Assembly (NCBI GenBank): GCA_012798435.1
Contig: JAAZNF010000014.1
Span: forward strand, 1 to 50,500
Source of the DNA: Myxococcales bacterium
Lineage (GTDB): Bacteria > Myxococcota > B64-G9
DNA length: 50,500 nucleotides
Direction: 5' to 3'
Translations under genes and position numbers: made by a program
Shown: positions 24,678 to 34,058 of the stretch, piece by piece
Layout: each line of letters begins with the position of its first letter
Numbering within the stretch: position 1 is the stretch's first letter
The notes under the pieces: model-generated
Database searches by the model: none
The model's input: the letters and a program-made list of their open reading frames with translations, nothing else
Told to the model about the DNA's origin: nothing

Positions 24678-25337
24678 ATGTGGAGCGAGGTGGCATCGTT
24701 TTCGTTGTTGTGTCTCACCTCGGTGTTCTTCATCGTAAATCCCTTCTCCGGCACCACCCTGTTCATCACCCTCACCGACGGCTACTCACCGAAGGCGAAA
24801 CTCAAGACCGCCCGCCGCGCGGTGCTGGTAGCGGGGGCGGTGCTGATCGTCTTCGCCGTGACCGGCAACCTGGTGTTCCGCCTGTTCGGAGTCACCCTGG
24901 GGGCCTTCCGGGTGGCGGGCGGCATCCTGCTCCTACGCGTGGCCATGGACATGCTCCACGGCCGCGCCTCGGAGACCAAGACCACCGCCCAGGACATCGC
25001 CCGCGCCGCCGAGAAGGAGGACGTGGGCGTGTCCCCCATGGCCGTGCCGCAGCTCGCCGGCCCCGGGGCCATCGCCACGGTGGTGCTGCTGCCGGGCGCG
25101 CCGCGGGTGTGGTGGCGCATCATCCCGGTGGTGGCTTCGGTGGTCATCACGCTCCTCATCACCTACCTCATGTTCCGGGGGGCGGAGCGGGTGCGCCGCT
25201 ACCTCACCGAGTCCGGCGCACGCCTGATGAAGAAGATCATGGGCCTGCTGATCGCCGCGGTGGCGGTGCAGTTCATCGCCATGGGCGTGGGCGACCTCAT
25301 TCCGATCGTCATGGAGCGGGCCGCCGGGGGCGGCTGA
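24678..25337 (+). CDS. MarC-family (UPF0056) membrane protein
   Basis: 219 residues with about six membrane helices. Family signatures are visible: FFIVNPFSGTTLFITLT near the N-terminus, FRLFGVTLGAFRVAGGILLLRVAMDML in the middle and VPQLAGPGAIATVVLL, the conserved P-x-L-x-GPG motif. The ATG at 24678 starts directly at the first helix; longer in-frame extensions run into the repeat copies and lack hydrophobic character. The MarC family is conserved but its substrate is unknown, and the original multidrug resistance link was withdrawn for the E. coli protein. No clear operon partner. Confidence 0.9.
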   Translation: MWSEVASFSLLCLTSVFFIVNPFSGTTLFITLTDGYSPKAKLKTARRAVLVAGAVLIVFAVTGNLVFRLFGVTLGAFRVAGGILLLRVAMDMLHGRASETKTTAQDIARAAEKEDVGVSPMAVPQLAGPGAIATVVLLPGAPRVWWRIIPVVASVVITLLITYLMFRGAERVRRYLTESGARLMKKIMGLLIAAVAVQFIAMGVGDLIPIVMERAAGGG

Positions 25338-25467
25338 TCGGCGCCGTGCATCGTCCAGCGAGGCGTGCGCCGGGCGGCGTGAGCGGATTGAAAACTATCG
25401 ACCACCTTGGCCCATCAGCGCCGGCCCACCGGCACTACGCTCGGCCGGCGGCGCACGGCGAGCCCTC

Positions 25468-27018
25468 TCAGTCGCGCGCCGCTTGGTCGTCCACCGTCAC
25501 GCCGTCGAAGCGCAGCGGGTCGAAGGCCGAGACGTCCGGCTGCGGGGTGTCCGCGAGCAGCAGGGCGCGGGTGCTGTAGGTCGAGCGCAGCCAAAGCTCG
25601 GGCCGGTACAGCACGCCGGTGTTGAGGTAGCGCTGATCGGAGCTGTGGATGATCCCCACGTCGCGCTTGTAAGGCATGGTCGGGGTGCCGAACTCGTCGA
25701 ACACCGCGTAGCGGTAGTCCAGCCCGCCGGCGCCGGCGTCGTAGCCGCCCTGCGAGGAGAAGTACTTGAAGCCCACCACGTTCTCGTGCCAGACGGGAGA
25801 CTCGTTGCCCTGGATGTCGATGAAGGAGAGGAACACCACCGCGTGCCCGGTGCCGTTGGTGCGGTTGAGGTTGACAAACGAGCCCGGCACGAGCTGCTCG
25901 AAGGGCACGGTCATGCCCATGCCGAAGTGGCGCAAAGCGTCGGCCGTCCCGCCGGCGTCGAGGTCGGGATTGACCCAGATGTGGGCCTTGAGGTCGTTCT
26001 GGCCCAGCGAACGGTAGCTGCGGATGGGCAGAAACTCCCACACCAACCCGTCGCCCGTCTCGTCGGCGTAGAGCTGGTAGGCGGTGAGCATGACCTCCAT
26101 CACCGCCGCCACGCACATGGTCCGCGGCGGGGCGGTGGCCTCGATCACCCCGAAGGGCCCGTAGGCGATGTCGTGGGTCAGCACCGCCGAGTCGTAGCCC
26201 AGCCGGCCGTAGTTCTGGTCCAGGTATTCCACCGCCCGCAGCACGTAGGAGTTGAAGACCTCCCCGTCACGAATTTCGCGCGGACGCACCGTGACGTTCA
26301 ACCGGTACGGACCGGGCTTGGGCGTGTCGCCCGACACGTAGGTGTCGAGGACCAGAAAGTAGCTGCCCGGCTCGAGCTCGGCGTACACCCCGTAGTTGCC
26401 ACGGTCGATGAGCGCGATGGGGTCGAGCGAGGAGAGCAGGTGCACGTCCACGTCCACCCCGTCCGGCTCGGGCGCCACGATGTCGGCGGCGAAGCGTGCC
26501 GGGTGGGAGAGGCAGAAGCGGTAGACGAACTCCGGCCCGGACTCGTCGAGGGTGTTCGGCGGATAGGCGTCGAAGACATCGGATGGCGCCTCGCGGGTGT
26601 CGCGACCGTCGATAAAAAGCGCATGCTCGCCGGGGACCGGGATGAGGAACGGATGCTCGGGCGTACCGTCCTGCGCGGCGCAGGCGTCCCCCACCCCGTC
26701 GCCGTCGCAGTCCTCCTGGCCGGGGTTGGGCGTGTCCGGGCAGTTGTCGGCCGCGTCTTCCACGCCGTCCCCGTCCCGGTCCAAAAGCACCTCGTCCGCG
26801 CCCGAGTCCCCGCCGTCCGCCGCGTCCTCTCCGTTGTCCCCGCCGCCATCGGCACCGCCGTCCGTTCCACCATCGTCCCCATCGCCGGCCGGAAAACGGC
26901 AGCTCCCGTCCAGGAAGACCTCGCCGTCCGGGCACCCGACGCTGCCGCTGCCGCAGCCAGAGAAAACCCCCACCGCGAAGGCGAGCCACAAGACAACGAT
27001 CCCGCCGCGTTGAATCAT
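25468..27018 (-). CDS. multidomain lipoprotein: TSP3 repeats, PPC-like domain, putative papain-like domain
   Basis: 516 residues. Lipobox VFSGC with C22. An Asp/Gly-rich linker (46-78) runs into thrombospondin type-3 calcium repeats (about 80-113: DRDGDGVEDAADNCPD, DCDGDGVGDAC). Residues about 120-246 resemble a pre-peptidase C-terminal (PPC) beta domain. The last 260 residues contain TMCVAAVMEVM (C302 at the start of a helix) and, 90 residues on, GTGHAVVFLSF (H392 opening a strand), the arrangement of papain-like Cys/His hydrolases such as C39 or NlpC/P60 proteins. The enzyme assignment is tentative. It is predicted to be on the cell surface; no neighbouring substrate gene is evident. Confidence 0.8.
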   Translation of the reverse strand: MIQRGGIVVLWLAFAVGVFSGCGSGSVGCPDGEVFLDGSCRFPAGDGDDGGTDGGADGGGDNGEDAADGGDSGADEVLLDRDGDGVEDAADNCPDTPNPGQEDCDGDGVGDACAAQDGTPEHPFLIPVPGEHALFIDGRDTREAPSDVFDAYPPNTLDESGPEFVYRFCLSHPARFAADIVAPEPDGVDVDVHLLSSLDPIALIDRGNYGVYAELEPGSYFLVLDTYVSGDTPKPGPYRLNVTVRPREIRDGEVFNSYVLRAVEYLDQNYGRLGYDSAVLTHDIAYGPFGVIEATAPPRTMCVAAVMEVMLTAYQLYADETGDGLVWEFLPIRSYRSLGQNDLKAHIWVNPDLDAGGTADALRHFGMGMTVPFEQLVPGSFVNLNRTNGTGHAVVFLSFIDIQGNESPVWHENVVGFKYFSSQGGYDAGAGGLDYRYAVFDEFGTPTMPYKRDVGIIHSSDQRYLNTGVLYRPELWLRSTYSTRALLLADTPQPDVSAFDPLRFDGVTVDDQAARD

Positions 27019-27076
27019 GCGCTCAGTATAGTGCGTGGCGGGCGATTTGAGAAGTGGCCCGCCATGGGCCGTCCAG

Positions 27077-27589
27077 CTAGAACAGGCCGATGCGGTAGCC
27101 CACGGTGAACAGCAAGCCGATGATCTTGTCCATGTCGTCGCTCTTGGGGGCCCAGAAGTTGGCGGCGACGGAGAAGTCCAGCAGTTCAAAGCCGACGCCG
27201 ACCGTGAAGCCGAACTTGCTCTTGGAATCATCGCCCATGGGAGTATCGACGCGGTGCACAAACATGCCCAGCCCCAGCTCGCCGAAGAGCCCGAAGGGCG
27301 TCTTGTACTTGCCGCTCACCACGAGGGGAATCACCCCCCAGGTGATATCGTTCTTCTCGAGGTGGTGGATGTAGCCGGCGCGGAACCCGACCCCGATGGT
27401 GTCGAGCACCGCGAACTCGACCTTGACCATGCCACCCAGGCCCAGGCCGGCGCCGTCCGCCCAGTCATCCATGGGAATGCCGAGGGCGAACTGCGGCTCG
27501 ATGGTCAGGGTGTTGCCCGCCTGCGCCAGCACCGGGCACAGCAGCGCCGCCACTAGAACGACAGTCTTCAACATACGCGACGTTCTCAT
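27077..27589 (-). CDS. small outer membrane beta-barrel protein
   Basis: 170 residues. Signal peptide (about 1-25, ending in LAQAG) then alternating hydrophobic strands (TLTIEPQFALGIPM, GLGLGGMVKVEFAVLDTIGVGFRAGYIHH, PLVVSGKYKTPFGLFGELGLGMFVHRV, FGFTVGVGFELLDFSVAANFW) and a C-terminal Phe, as required by the Bam machinery. It fits an eight-stranded barrel. GGAGG lies 6 bases before the ATG. No specific family recognised; role unknown. Confidence 0.85.
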   Translation of the reverse strand: MRTSRMLKTVVLVAALLCPVLAQAGNTLTIEPQFALGIPMDDWADGAGLGLGGMVKVEFAVLDTIGVGFRAGYIHHLEKNDITWGVIPLVVSGKYKTPFGLFGELGLGMFVHRVDTPMGDDSKSKFGFTVGVGFELLDFSVAANFWAPKSDDMDKIIGLLFTVGYRIGLF

Positions 27590-27780
27590 CCGAACCTCCT
27601 TGGGTATTCACTTCCTCACCAGACGCGTCTTGCATCCAGGAAATTCCGCAATGCACTTCTGAATTTCCACAGTTGTTTTTTATCCCACGACCCGCGGCCA
27701 GAAACGCATAGCAACCGGTATCATAGGCCGGAAACGCCCGAAAGAAAGGCGCTTCCCAAGAAATCGGAAGGCGGGAGAAA

Positions 27781-28127
27781 TGGAGGCGGCGGGAATCGAA
27801 CCCGCGTCCGGAAGTGATCCGACCGGCATCCCTACATGCTTATCCCGTGGTTTGTTTTGGCGACGCCGAGCGCCCGCGGGCAGGCTCTCTTCGCCGCGAT
27901 CCCGAGTGAGTTTCGGCGCGCCGCGCTCGGGCGACTTGGGCGCCTATCCCGCATTGGTGACGCCCGTGACCGTCCCCGCGGGAGGGGGACGGGCGGACGT
28001 GACTGCTAGTTAGGCAGCCAGAGCCATAGGCTCGTTCGCACGTACAGGTTCCCCGGTTTTTATCGAGGTCCGAGGGCCCCGGCATGCGACCCGGAGTTCA
28101 CACCCCCGTCGAAACCAGATCGCCCCC
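27781..28127 (-). ncRNA. ssrA: transfer-messenger RNA (tmRNA)
   Basis: 347 bases. The 5' end GGGGGCGATCTGGTTTCGACGG and the 3' end with T-arm GCGGGTTCGATTCCCGC followed by CGCCTCCA form the tRNA-like domain; GGGGGCG pairs with CGCCTCC over 7 bp (one G-U). The tag frame, on the minus strand at 28039-28010, reads ANEPMALAA followed by TAA and then a second stop, TAG. The CCA tail is not encoded after the discriminator A, so it must be added. tmRNA with SmpB rescues stalled ribosomes and marks the nascent chain for proteolysis through the hydrophobic LAA end. Its promoter is at 28147-28175. Confidence 0.95.
28010..28039 (-). other. tmRNA proteolysis-tag reading frame
   Basis: Codes for ANEPMALAA and a TAA stop, 9 residues if the resume codon is the GCG that encodes the first Ala, giving the usual A-N-E/D start and ALAA end. 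The tag is shorter than the 10-11 residues common in proteobacteria. Confidence 0.8.
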
Positions 28128-28146
28128 ATGTCAAAGAACCACGCCC

Positions 28147-28175
28147 AATATACGTCCCGGCGGCCGCGCGGGCAA
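28147..28175 (-). promoter_or_regulatory. tmRNA promoter
   Basis: Minus strand TTGCCC (28170-28175), 17-base spacer, TATATT (28147-28152). The start would fall about 12 bases upstream of the mature 5' end, leaving a short leader for RNase P to remove. Confidence 0.65.
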
Positions 28176-28208
28176 GCGGCACGGTGACTGCGTCCAACAT
28201 CTCAAGCC

Positions 28209-28239
28209 GCCGCGCCTCCGGTCATCCGTTCGCGGCGCG
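28209..28239 (+). repeat. 31-bp dispersed repeat, copy 3
   Basis: Identical over all 31 bases to copy 4, in the same orientation. Both ends match copies 1 and 2. Confidence 0.75.
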
Positions 28240-28242
28240 CCA

Positions 28243-28299
28243 GGCGAGTCCTCTATGTAGCGGAGCCGGCTCTGCGGCGAGCAACTAAGAGGACTCGCC
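28243..28299. repeat. 12-bp inverted repeat with internal palindrome
   Basis: GGCGAGTCCTCT (28243-28254) and AGAGGACTCGCC (28288-28299) are exact complements. The loop holds the 10-bp palindrome GAGCCGGCTC (28263-28272). Both 31-bp repeats flank the structure within 9 bases. Confidence 0.75.
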
Positions 28300-28307
28300 G
28301 TTAAGCA

Positions 28308-28338
28308 GCCGCGCCTCCGGTCATCCGTTCGCGGCGCG
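28308..28338 (+). repeat. 31-bp dispersed repeat, copy 4
   Basis: Identical to copy 3; 68 bases separate the two. Confidence 0.75.
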
Positions 28339-28364
28339 CAAAACGTGATTCTTGTATTGCTGGG

Positions 28365-29552
28365 CTAAGCCCCGGCAGACAGTGCCGCTGCAATCCGCTC
28401 CAGCGCTTCACTCAACCGGTCGAGCCGCTGGCCCCGGCCCTGGACGACCCCGCCGCGTCCCCCTCCCTTCCCCTCCAGCGTCTCGCGCACCGCCTGGGAA
28501 AGGCCGCTCACCAGCGCCTCCGGCCCGGCCAGCACGAACGGCCCCTCCCTGCCGCTTCCCACCAGCAAGAACACCTTCTCCGGCGCGCGGGCGCGGGCGG
28601 TCTTCGCCACCTCCAGCAGAAACTCCATGTCCGATCCCGGGCGAGAAAACCCCGCGCACCGTCCCGGATCGCCCGCCAGCTTCTCGCCCGCCTGCATGGC
28701 GAGCTCCCGCAGCGCGGTGTTCCGTTCGTGTTTGAGCTGTGCCGCCTCGGCCAGCAGCCGCTCGATGCGCGCCATGTGCTCGGTGGGGCCGCAGGTCAGA
28801 AGCTCGGAGAGCCTGCGCTCGCGCTCAAGGGCCTGGCTGAGCCGGCGAGTCACCCGCCCGCCGGCCAGGAAGAAGAGCCGGGTCCCGCCCCGCAGGTGCT
28901 CCTCGCCCGAAAAGACGATCGAGCCGATTTCGCTGGTGTTTCGCAGGTGCGTCCCGCCGCAGGTGTTGAGATCCACGCCTTCGATCTCGACCAGCCGGAT
29001 GGATCCTTCGAGATCCGCCGGCAGGCGCCGGGAGCGCACCGGGAGCGCGGCCATCTCCTCCCGCGTCACCCAGCGGGCCCGGATGGGACGGGCGGCGCGG
29101 ATCTCGGTGTTCACCTTCTCGCACAGCCGCTCCATCATCGCCGGATCGAGCGTTGGCGTGGCCAGCTCGATGTCGCTCTGCTCGTCTCCCAGGTGGAAGG
29201 CGGTGGTCTTGAGGCCGAAGCGATTCAGCGCGGTGGCGGTGATGAGGTGCTGGGCGGTGTGCTGCTGCATGAGGTCGTAGCGCCGCTCCCAGTCGAGCGC
29301 CACCTCGACCTCGCCCGACACGGCCTCGGCAAGCACGTGGACCAGCTCGCCGGCATCGTTCTGCCGCAGCGCCAGCACCGGATGCCCCGCCACCGTGCCG
29401 CCATCGGAGGGCTGCCCGCCGGACTCGAGGAAGAGCACGCTGTCCGAGAGCACGACTTCGAAGCCGCCCGCGCCGGGCTCGCAGCGGATCACCTGGGCGC
29501 GCAGCGAGCGCCGGTAGGAGTCCTCCTGCGGGGTGCGGTTGAGCGCGCTCAC
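28365..29552 (-). CDS. AlaX-type trans-editing protein with DHHA1 tail
   Basis: 395 residues. It has the AlaRS editing fold: N-terminal GGQPSDGG (45-52), zinc ligands in HTAQH (H98, H102) and CGGTH (C198, H202), and a C-terminal part (about 300-395) like DHHA1, ending in a Gly-rich GGGRGGVVQG stretch. There is no catalytic aminoacylation domain, so it should clear Ser or Gly misattached to tRNA-Ala, like long-form AlaX. The start is a GTG 6 bases after the AsnRS stop; no strong Shine-Dalgarno is present, consistent with coupled translation. Which mischarged tRNA it prefers is not readable from sequence. Confidence 0.9.
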   Translation of the reverse strand: MSALNRTPQEDSYRRSLRAQVIRCEPGAGGFEVVLSDSVLFLESGGQPSDGGTVAGHPVLALRQNDAGELVHVLAEAVSGEVEVALDWERRYDLMQQHTAQHLITATALNRFGLKTTAFHLGDEQSDIELATPTLDPAMMERLCEKVNTEIRAARPIRARWVTREEMAALPVRSRRLPADLEGSIRLVEIEGVDLNTCGGTHLRNTSEIGSIVFSGEEHLRGGTRLFFLAGGRVTRRLSQALERERRLSELLTCGPTEHMARIERLLAEAAQLKHERNTALRELAMQAGEKLAGDPGRCAGFSRPGSDMEFLLEVAKTARARAPEKVFLLVGSGREGPFVLAGPEALVSGLSQAVRETLEGKGGGRGGVVQGRGQRLDRLSEALERIAAALSAGA

Positions 29553-29558
29553 CGGCGC

Positions 29559-30959
<1,401 letters not shown>

Positions 30960-31085
30960 CGCACACCTCCCGGCTTTCCGGCGGCGAAGCATAAAGGAAG
31001 GCCGCGCGCCGGGCAAGCCGAAAACCCCGAAAGTCCCCTGGCGCTTTCCGGTCGCAGCCCACGCCCGCAACCCAGATCGGGTGAT

Positions 31086-32831
31086 CTACTCCGAGACGAA
31101 CAACAGGTAGGTGAGCGAGACCTCGCGCTCCTCGCCGGGCCGGAGGTCGAGGGCGAAGGTGACGTCCGAGTGCGGGTTCAAGCCCTCTACCCCGTCGGCG
31201 GGGTCGTGGCCGCGCACCGCGATCTGGCCGGGCTTGGTGGCCTTGATGGCCCGGCCGCCCACCCCCGCCTTGATCACCAGGTGGATGGGGGCCTTGAGCG
31301 CGTTCGTCACCTTGAGCGTGGCGCGGTTGGTGAGACGGGAGAAGTAGCTCCCCTGCCACTTCTCGGCCCGGCGCTCGCGGCCCTCCTCGATCTCGTCGAG
31401 CGTGCCGCGCACGCTGACCGCGGCGGTCACCGGCAAGAACACCTCGGCGTTCGGCGGGGTGAAGGTGAGCAGGTCCTGCCCCACCGGCCGCCCCTGGTCG
31501 AGCACCATGGCCGGGCCGGTGGTCCATGGCACCGGGGTTCGGTTCTCGAGCGCGATCTGGTGCCACACCTCGTTGCGCTCGGTGCGAAGCGGCGAGCCGC
31601 CCGCTCGCGAGGCCTGGGCGCCGTACGGAATACGCGGCTCCCAGGTGTAGACATGGCGCACCGGCACCTGGGCCTTGAACAAGGACACCGCGGCGCGCTG
31701 GCCACGCGGCAAGGTGAGCGCGGGGGCAGAGTAGAAGAACAGATCCTGCACCTCGCTCGCACCCATGGCCTTCTCCGCCAGGTCGAAGTCACCCGGCTCC
31801 CCGGCGGGCTGCGGGGTAAGGCGCCGCGGTCGGCCCTGGTAGGCGTTGGAGAACGCCTGCTGGCTCATGAGCTGGTTGTCGAGATCCGGGGCCACGCTCT
31901 CCAGCACCCGCCGCAGCGCGCGCTCCAGCACCAGCGGCGAGAGCGTGTCCTTGTAGCGGAAGGTGGGCATGCCCACCACGAAGTCCACTGGCGCGCCCCG
32001 GATGTCCTCGGCCTCGTTCAGTACCTCGGCCTGGAGCGCGATCTCCGCTTGAGCGCCGTCGCCGAGCCCGACCCGGTAGGCGGGAACCCAGCGCAGCCCC
32101 GGGCGGAAGTAGAGCAGGCGCAGCGCGTGCGCCTTGTCCGGCTTGCCGTCCGCAAAACGCAGCGTCAGCCGGTTGGCGGCCACCTCGCGGACCTCCTCGC
32201 GCTCCACCTCGACCGCCATGTCCGGCACCCGCAGGCTCTTCACCTCCGAGGCGGCGAGCAGCACGTCCCCCTGGCCGGTGCGCAGCACAAAAAGCTCGCC
32301 CTCGTAGGGACGCCAGCCGTCGCCCTCCGCCGCCGGGGCCGGGAACGGGCGGGCCGACCATGGGCCGTAGGCCGAAGCCGCCTCGAGACGCTCCCCGGCC
32401 GGCGCGGGCGGGCTCTCGAGGACGCGCAGGAGCTTGCCCTCCAACTCCTCGCCCTTCTCGCGGCTTATGCGCGCGGTCTTTCCCAGGTTGGCCTTGACCA
32501 CCTCGATGACGCTGCGGCAGGTGCCGCGATTTGCGCGCCGCTCCTGCCGGCTGCGGCGCTCGACGTTCATCGAGGCGAGCGGCGAGTTGTCCAGGTCGAA
32601 GATCCAGAAGGTCCCCAGCACCGCCTGGGTCGGCCCCTGGTCGGTGACGAGCGTCCCGTCCGGGCCGGCGCGGCCGCTCCCCTCCTTGACGACCAGGGCG
32701 TGCCCGTCCTTGAAGATCACCACCCGCCTGGTGGCGAGTTCGAGCTGACCCGCCGGCTCGCCGGCGAGGGCCGCCACTCCCCAGAGGCACAGCCCTAAAA
32801 CCAGCGTCCGCCCCAGCCATCGCCCCTTCAT
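31086..32831 (-). CDS. secreted DUF4139-like protein
   Basis: 581 residues. Signal peptide (about 1-24, ending in ALAGEP). Early strands VVIFKDGHALVVKEGSGR resemble the N-terminus of DUF4139/mucoidy-inhibitor-A-like proteins; the middle has TLRFADGKPDKAHALRLLYFRPGLRWVPAYRVGL, matching the L-x-Y-x-x-x-G-L-x-W-x-P-x-Y pattern of DUF4139, and the C-terminal half is beta-rich (FLPVTAAVSVRGTLDEIEEG, ending SLTYLLFVSE). GGAG precedes the ATG by 6 bases. No enzymatic motif; probably periplasmic or surface. No obvious operon with AsnRS (126-base gap). Function unknown. Confidence 0.78.
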   Translation of the reverse strand: MKGRWLGRTLVLGLCLWGVAALAGEPAGQLELATRRVVIFKDGHALVVKEGSGRAGPDGTLVTDQGPTQAVLGTFWIFDLDNSPLASMNVERRSRQERRANRGTCRSVIEVVKANLGKTARISREKGEELEGKLLRVLESPPAPAGERLEAASAYGPWSARPFPAPAAEGDGWRPYEGELFVLRTGQGDVLLAASEVKSLRVPDMAVEVEREEVREVAANRLTLRFADGKPDKAHALRLLYFRPGLRWVPAYRVGLGDGAQAEIALQAEVLNEAEDIRGAPVDFVVGMPTFRYKDTLSPLVLERALRRVLESVAPDLDNQLMSQQAFSNAYQGRPRRLTPQPAGEPGDFDLAEKAMGASEVQDLFFYSAPALTLPRGQRAAVSLFKAQVPVRHVYTWEPRIPYGAQASRAGGSPLRTERNEVWHQIALENRTPVPWTTGPAMVLDQGRPVGQDLLTFTPPNAEVFLPVTAAVSVRGTLDEIEEGRERRAEKWQGSYFSRLTNRATLKVTNALKAPIHLVIKAGVGGRAIKATKPGQIAVRGHDPADGVEGLNPHSDVTFALDLRPGEEREVSLTYLLFVSE

Positions 32832-32873
32832 GACGCGCTCCTTTCGGCATCCAACGGTTGTCTGCCGCAACAT

Positions 32874-34058
32874 CTACTTCGTCTTTCTTCTCATGAACCA
32901 CACCACCAAGAACACAAGCTGCCACGGCTTTTCTGCGCCACCGCTCCCGCAGCCGCATCCGCCAGGTTCGCCGGGGTGGCCATCGCCGCCGCCATCGCTT
33001 CCCGCATCCAGGGCATCGGCCCCGGCGTCCGCGCCGCCGTCGTCGGGGGCGTGCGCTTCATCCGCTGACGCGCCGTCCTGCCCGTCCGCCGTCCCGCCGT
33101 CGCCGGCGTCGAGGACGCCCCCGTCTCCGCCATCCCCGGCGCCGCCATCGCCATCACCACCGTCGGGGTCGTCGCCAAGAAAGCACACGCTCACGTCGTA
33201 CTGCGAAAGGTACACGCAGTGGAAACCCGCCGGGCACGCGGGCGGATCGCACAGCGGGGCGCAGTAGCCCTCGCTGTAGTCGAAGGCGGTGAACAGGCAC
33301 ACCTGCTGGCACTCGAAGAAGCTCACCCAGCACATGCCGGCGCAGTCGATGAACGTCTTGCTGCAAAACGCCCCCGCCTCGTCGTGCCGCTCGTCGCAAA
33401 CCCGCTGGCCAGCGATGTCCGTGCACAAACCGTCCGCGCCACAGTCGGCGTCATCGAGGCAGCCCGGTTGGCCGCTGGGATAGAGGGCGCAGATGCCGGC
33501 GCGGTCGTCGCCGGCGATGGTGGCCTGGAGGCCGTTCGGCAAGGTGCCATAGTACATGGTGGCGAAGGGATCGGGCGAGTGCGCCAGCCCCAGCATGTGC
33601 CCGAGTTCGTGCGCCAGCACGCCCACCGGGTCGATGATGCCGCTCTGGGTGGCGTCGGGACCGCCGTCGCGCCAGGAGAGTTCGGCCGCATTCAGGGCGA
33701 TGTCGTTCTCCGGCGTCTCGCCCGGCCCCCGCGGGATCCACAGGCTGCAACCCGCGGCCCCGGCGCCGCAGTTCCAGTCGTGGTCGATGCACAGGATGGT
33801 GCTCTGCCCGTCGGGCTCGAGCCCCGCCGCCGTGCTTCCCGCGAGTTCGAAACGGACCGCGCTGCACGGGGGCTGGCTCCATTGCTCGGCGGCCCGCGCC
33901 ACCACCCACTCGATGTCCTTCGTCCCGTCCATGACCGGGCAGCCCTGGGGGTTCACCCACAGGCGGATGGGCATCTCAGGCCAGTGGTGCCCGTTGACCT
34001 CGTAGGCCGCCGCCGGGAACGAAAGCCCGAGTGTGACGAGGACCGCCCAGCGCATCAT
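32874..34058 (-). CDS. matrixin-like metalloprotease with MYXO-CTERM tail
   Basis: 394 residues. A short signal peptide (about 1-18) leads to a protease domain with HELGHMLGLAH (150-160), the HExxHxxGxxH zinc motif of metzincins, and the Met-turn at M168 (TMYYG). A Cys-rich region (about 205-290) and an Asp/Gly/Ala-rich linker follow, then the C-terminal tail GGCGCGSGG, a membrane helix (WQLVFLVVWFM) and RRK, the MYXO-CTERM sorting pattern. Mature protein is expected to be anchored through the Cys motif after cleavage by a rhombosortase-like enzyme, not encoded here. The start overlaps the stop of the Cys-repeat gene (ATGA at 34055-34058), so the two are co-translated. Confidence 0.92.
   Translation of the reverse strand: MMRWAVLVTLGLSFPAAAYEVNGHHWPEMPIRLWVNPQGCPVMDGTKDIEWVVARAAEQWSQPPCSAVRFELAGSTAAGLEPDGQSTILCIDHDWNCGAGAAGCSLWIPRGPGETPENDIALNAAELSWRDGGPDATQSGIIDPVGVLAHELGHMLGLAHSPDPFATMYYGTLPNGLQATIAGDDRAGICALYPSGQPGCLDDADCGADGLCTDIAGQRVCDERHDEAGAFCSKTFIDCAGMCWVSFFECQQVCLFTAFDYSEGYCAPLCDPPACPAGFHCVYLSQYDVSVCFLGDDPDGGDGDGGAGDGGDGGVLDAGDGGTADGQDGASADEAHAPDDGGADAGADALDAGSDGGGDGHPGEPGGCGCGSGGAEKPWQLVFLVVWFMRRKTK

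Larger units (their letters stand above)
28128..28364. other. intergenic region upstream of tmRNA with a composite repeat
   Basis: 237 bases. It contains the tmRNA promoter (28147-28175), then the arrangement 28209-28338: 31-bp repeat, 12-bp arm, 10-bp palindrome, complementary 12-bp arm, 31-bp repeat. No gene seen. Confidence 0.6.

Noticed and set aside
27730-27756. Hairpin downstream of the tmRNA as a terminator
   Set aside because: A 9-bp stem with one G-U pair exists, but no T-run follows and it overlaps nothing that fixes its role.
27781-27800. tRNA-like T-arm and acceptor
   Set aside because: It is the 3' domain of the tmRNA; no anticodon arm of an ordinary tRNA is present.
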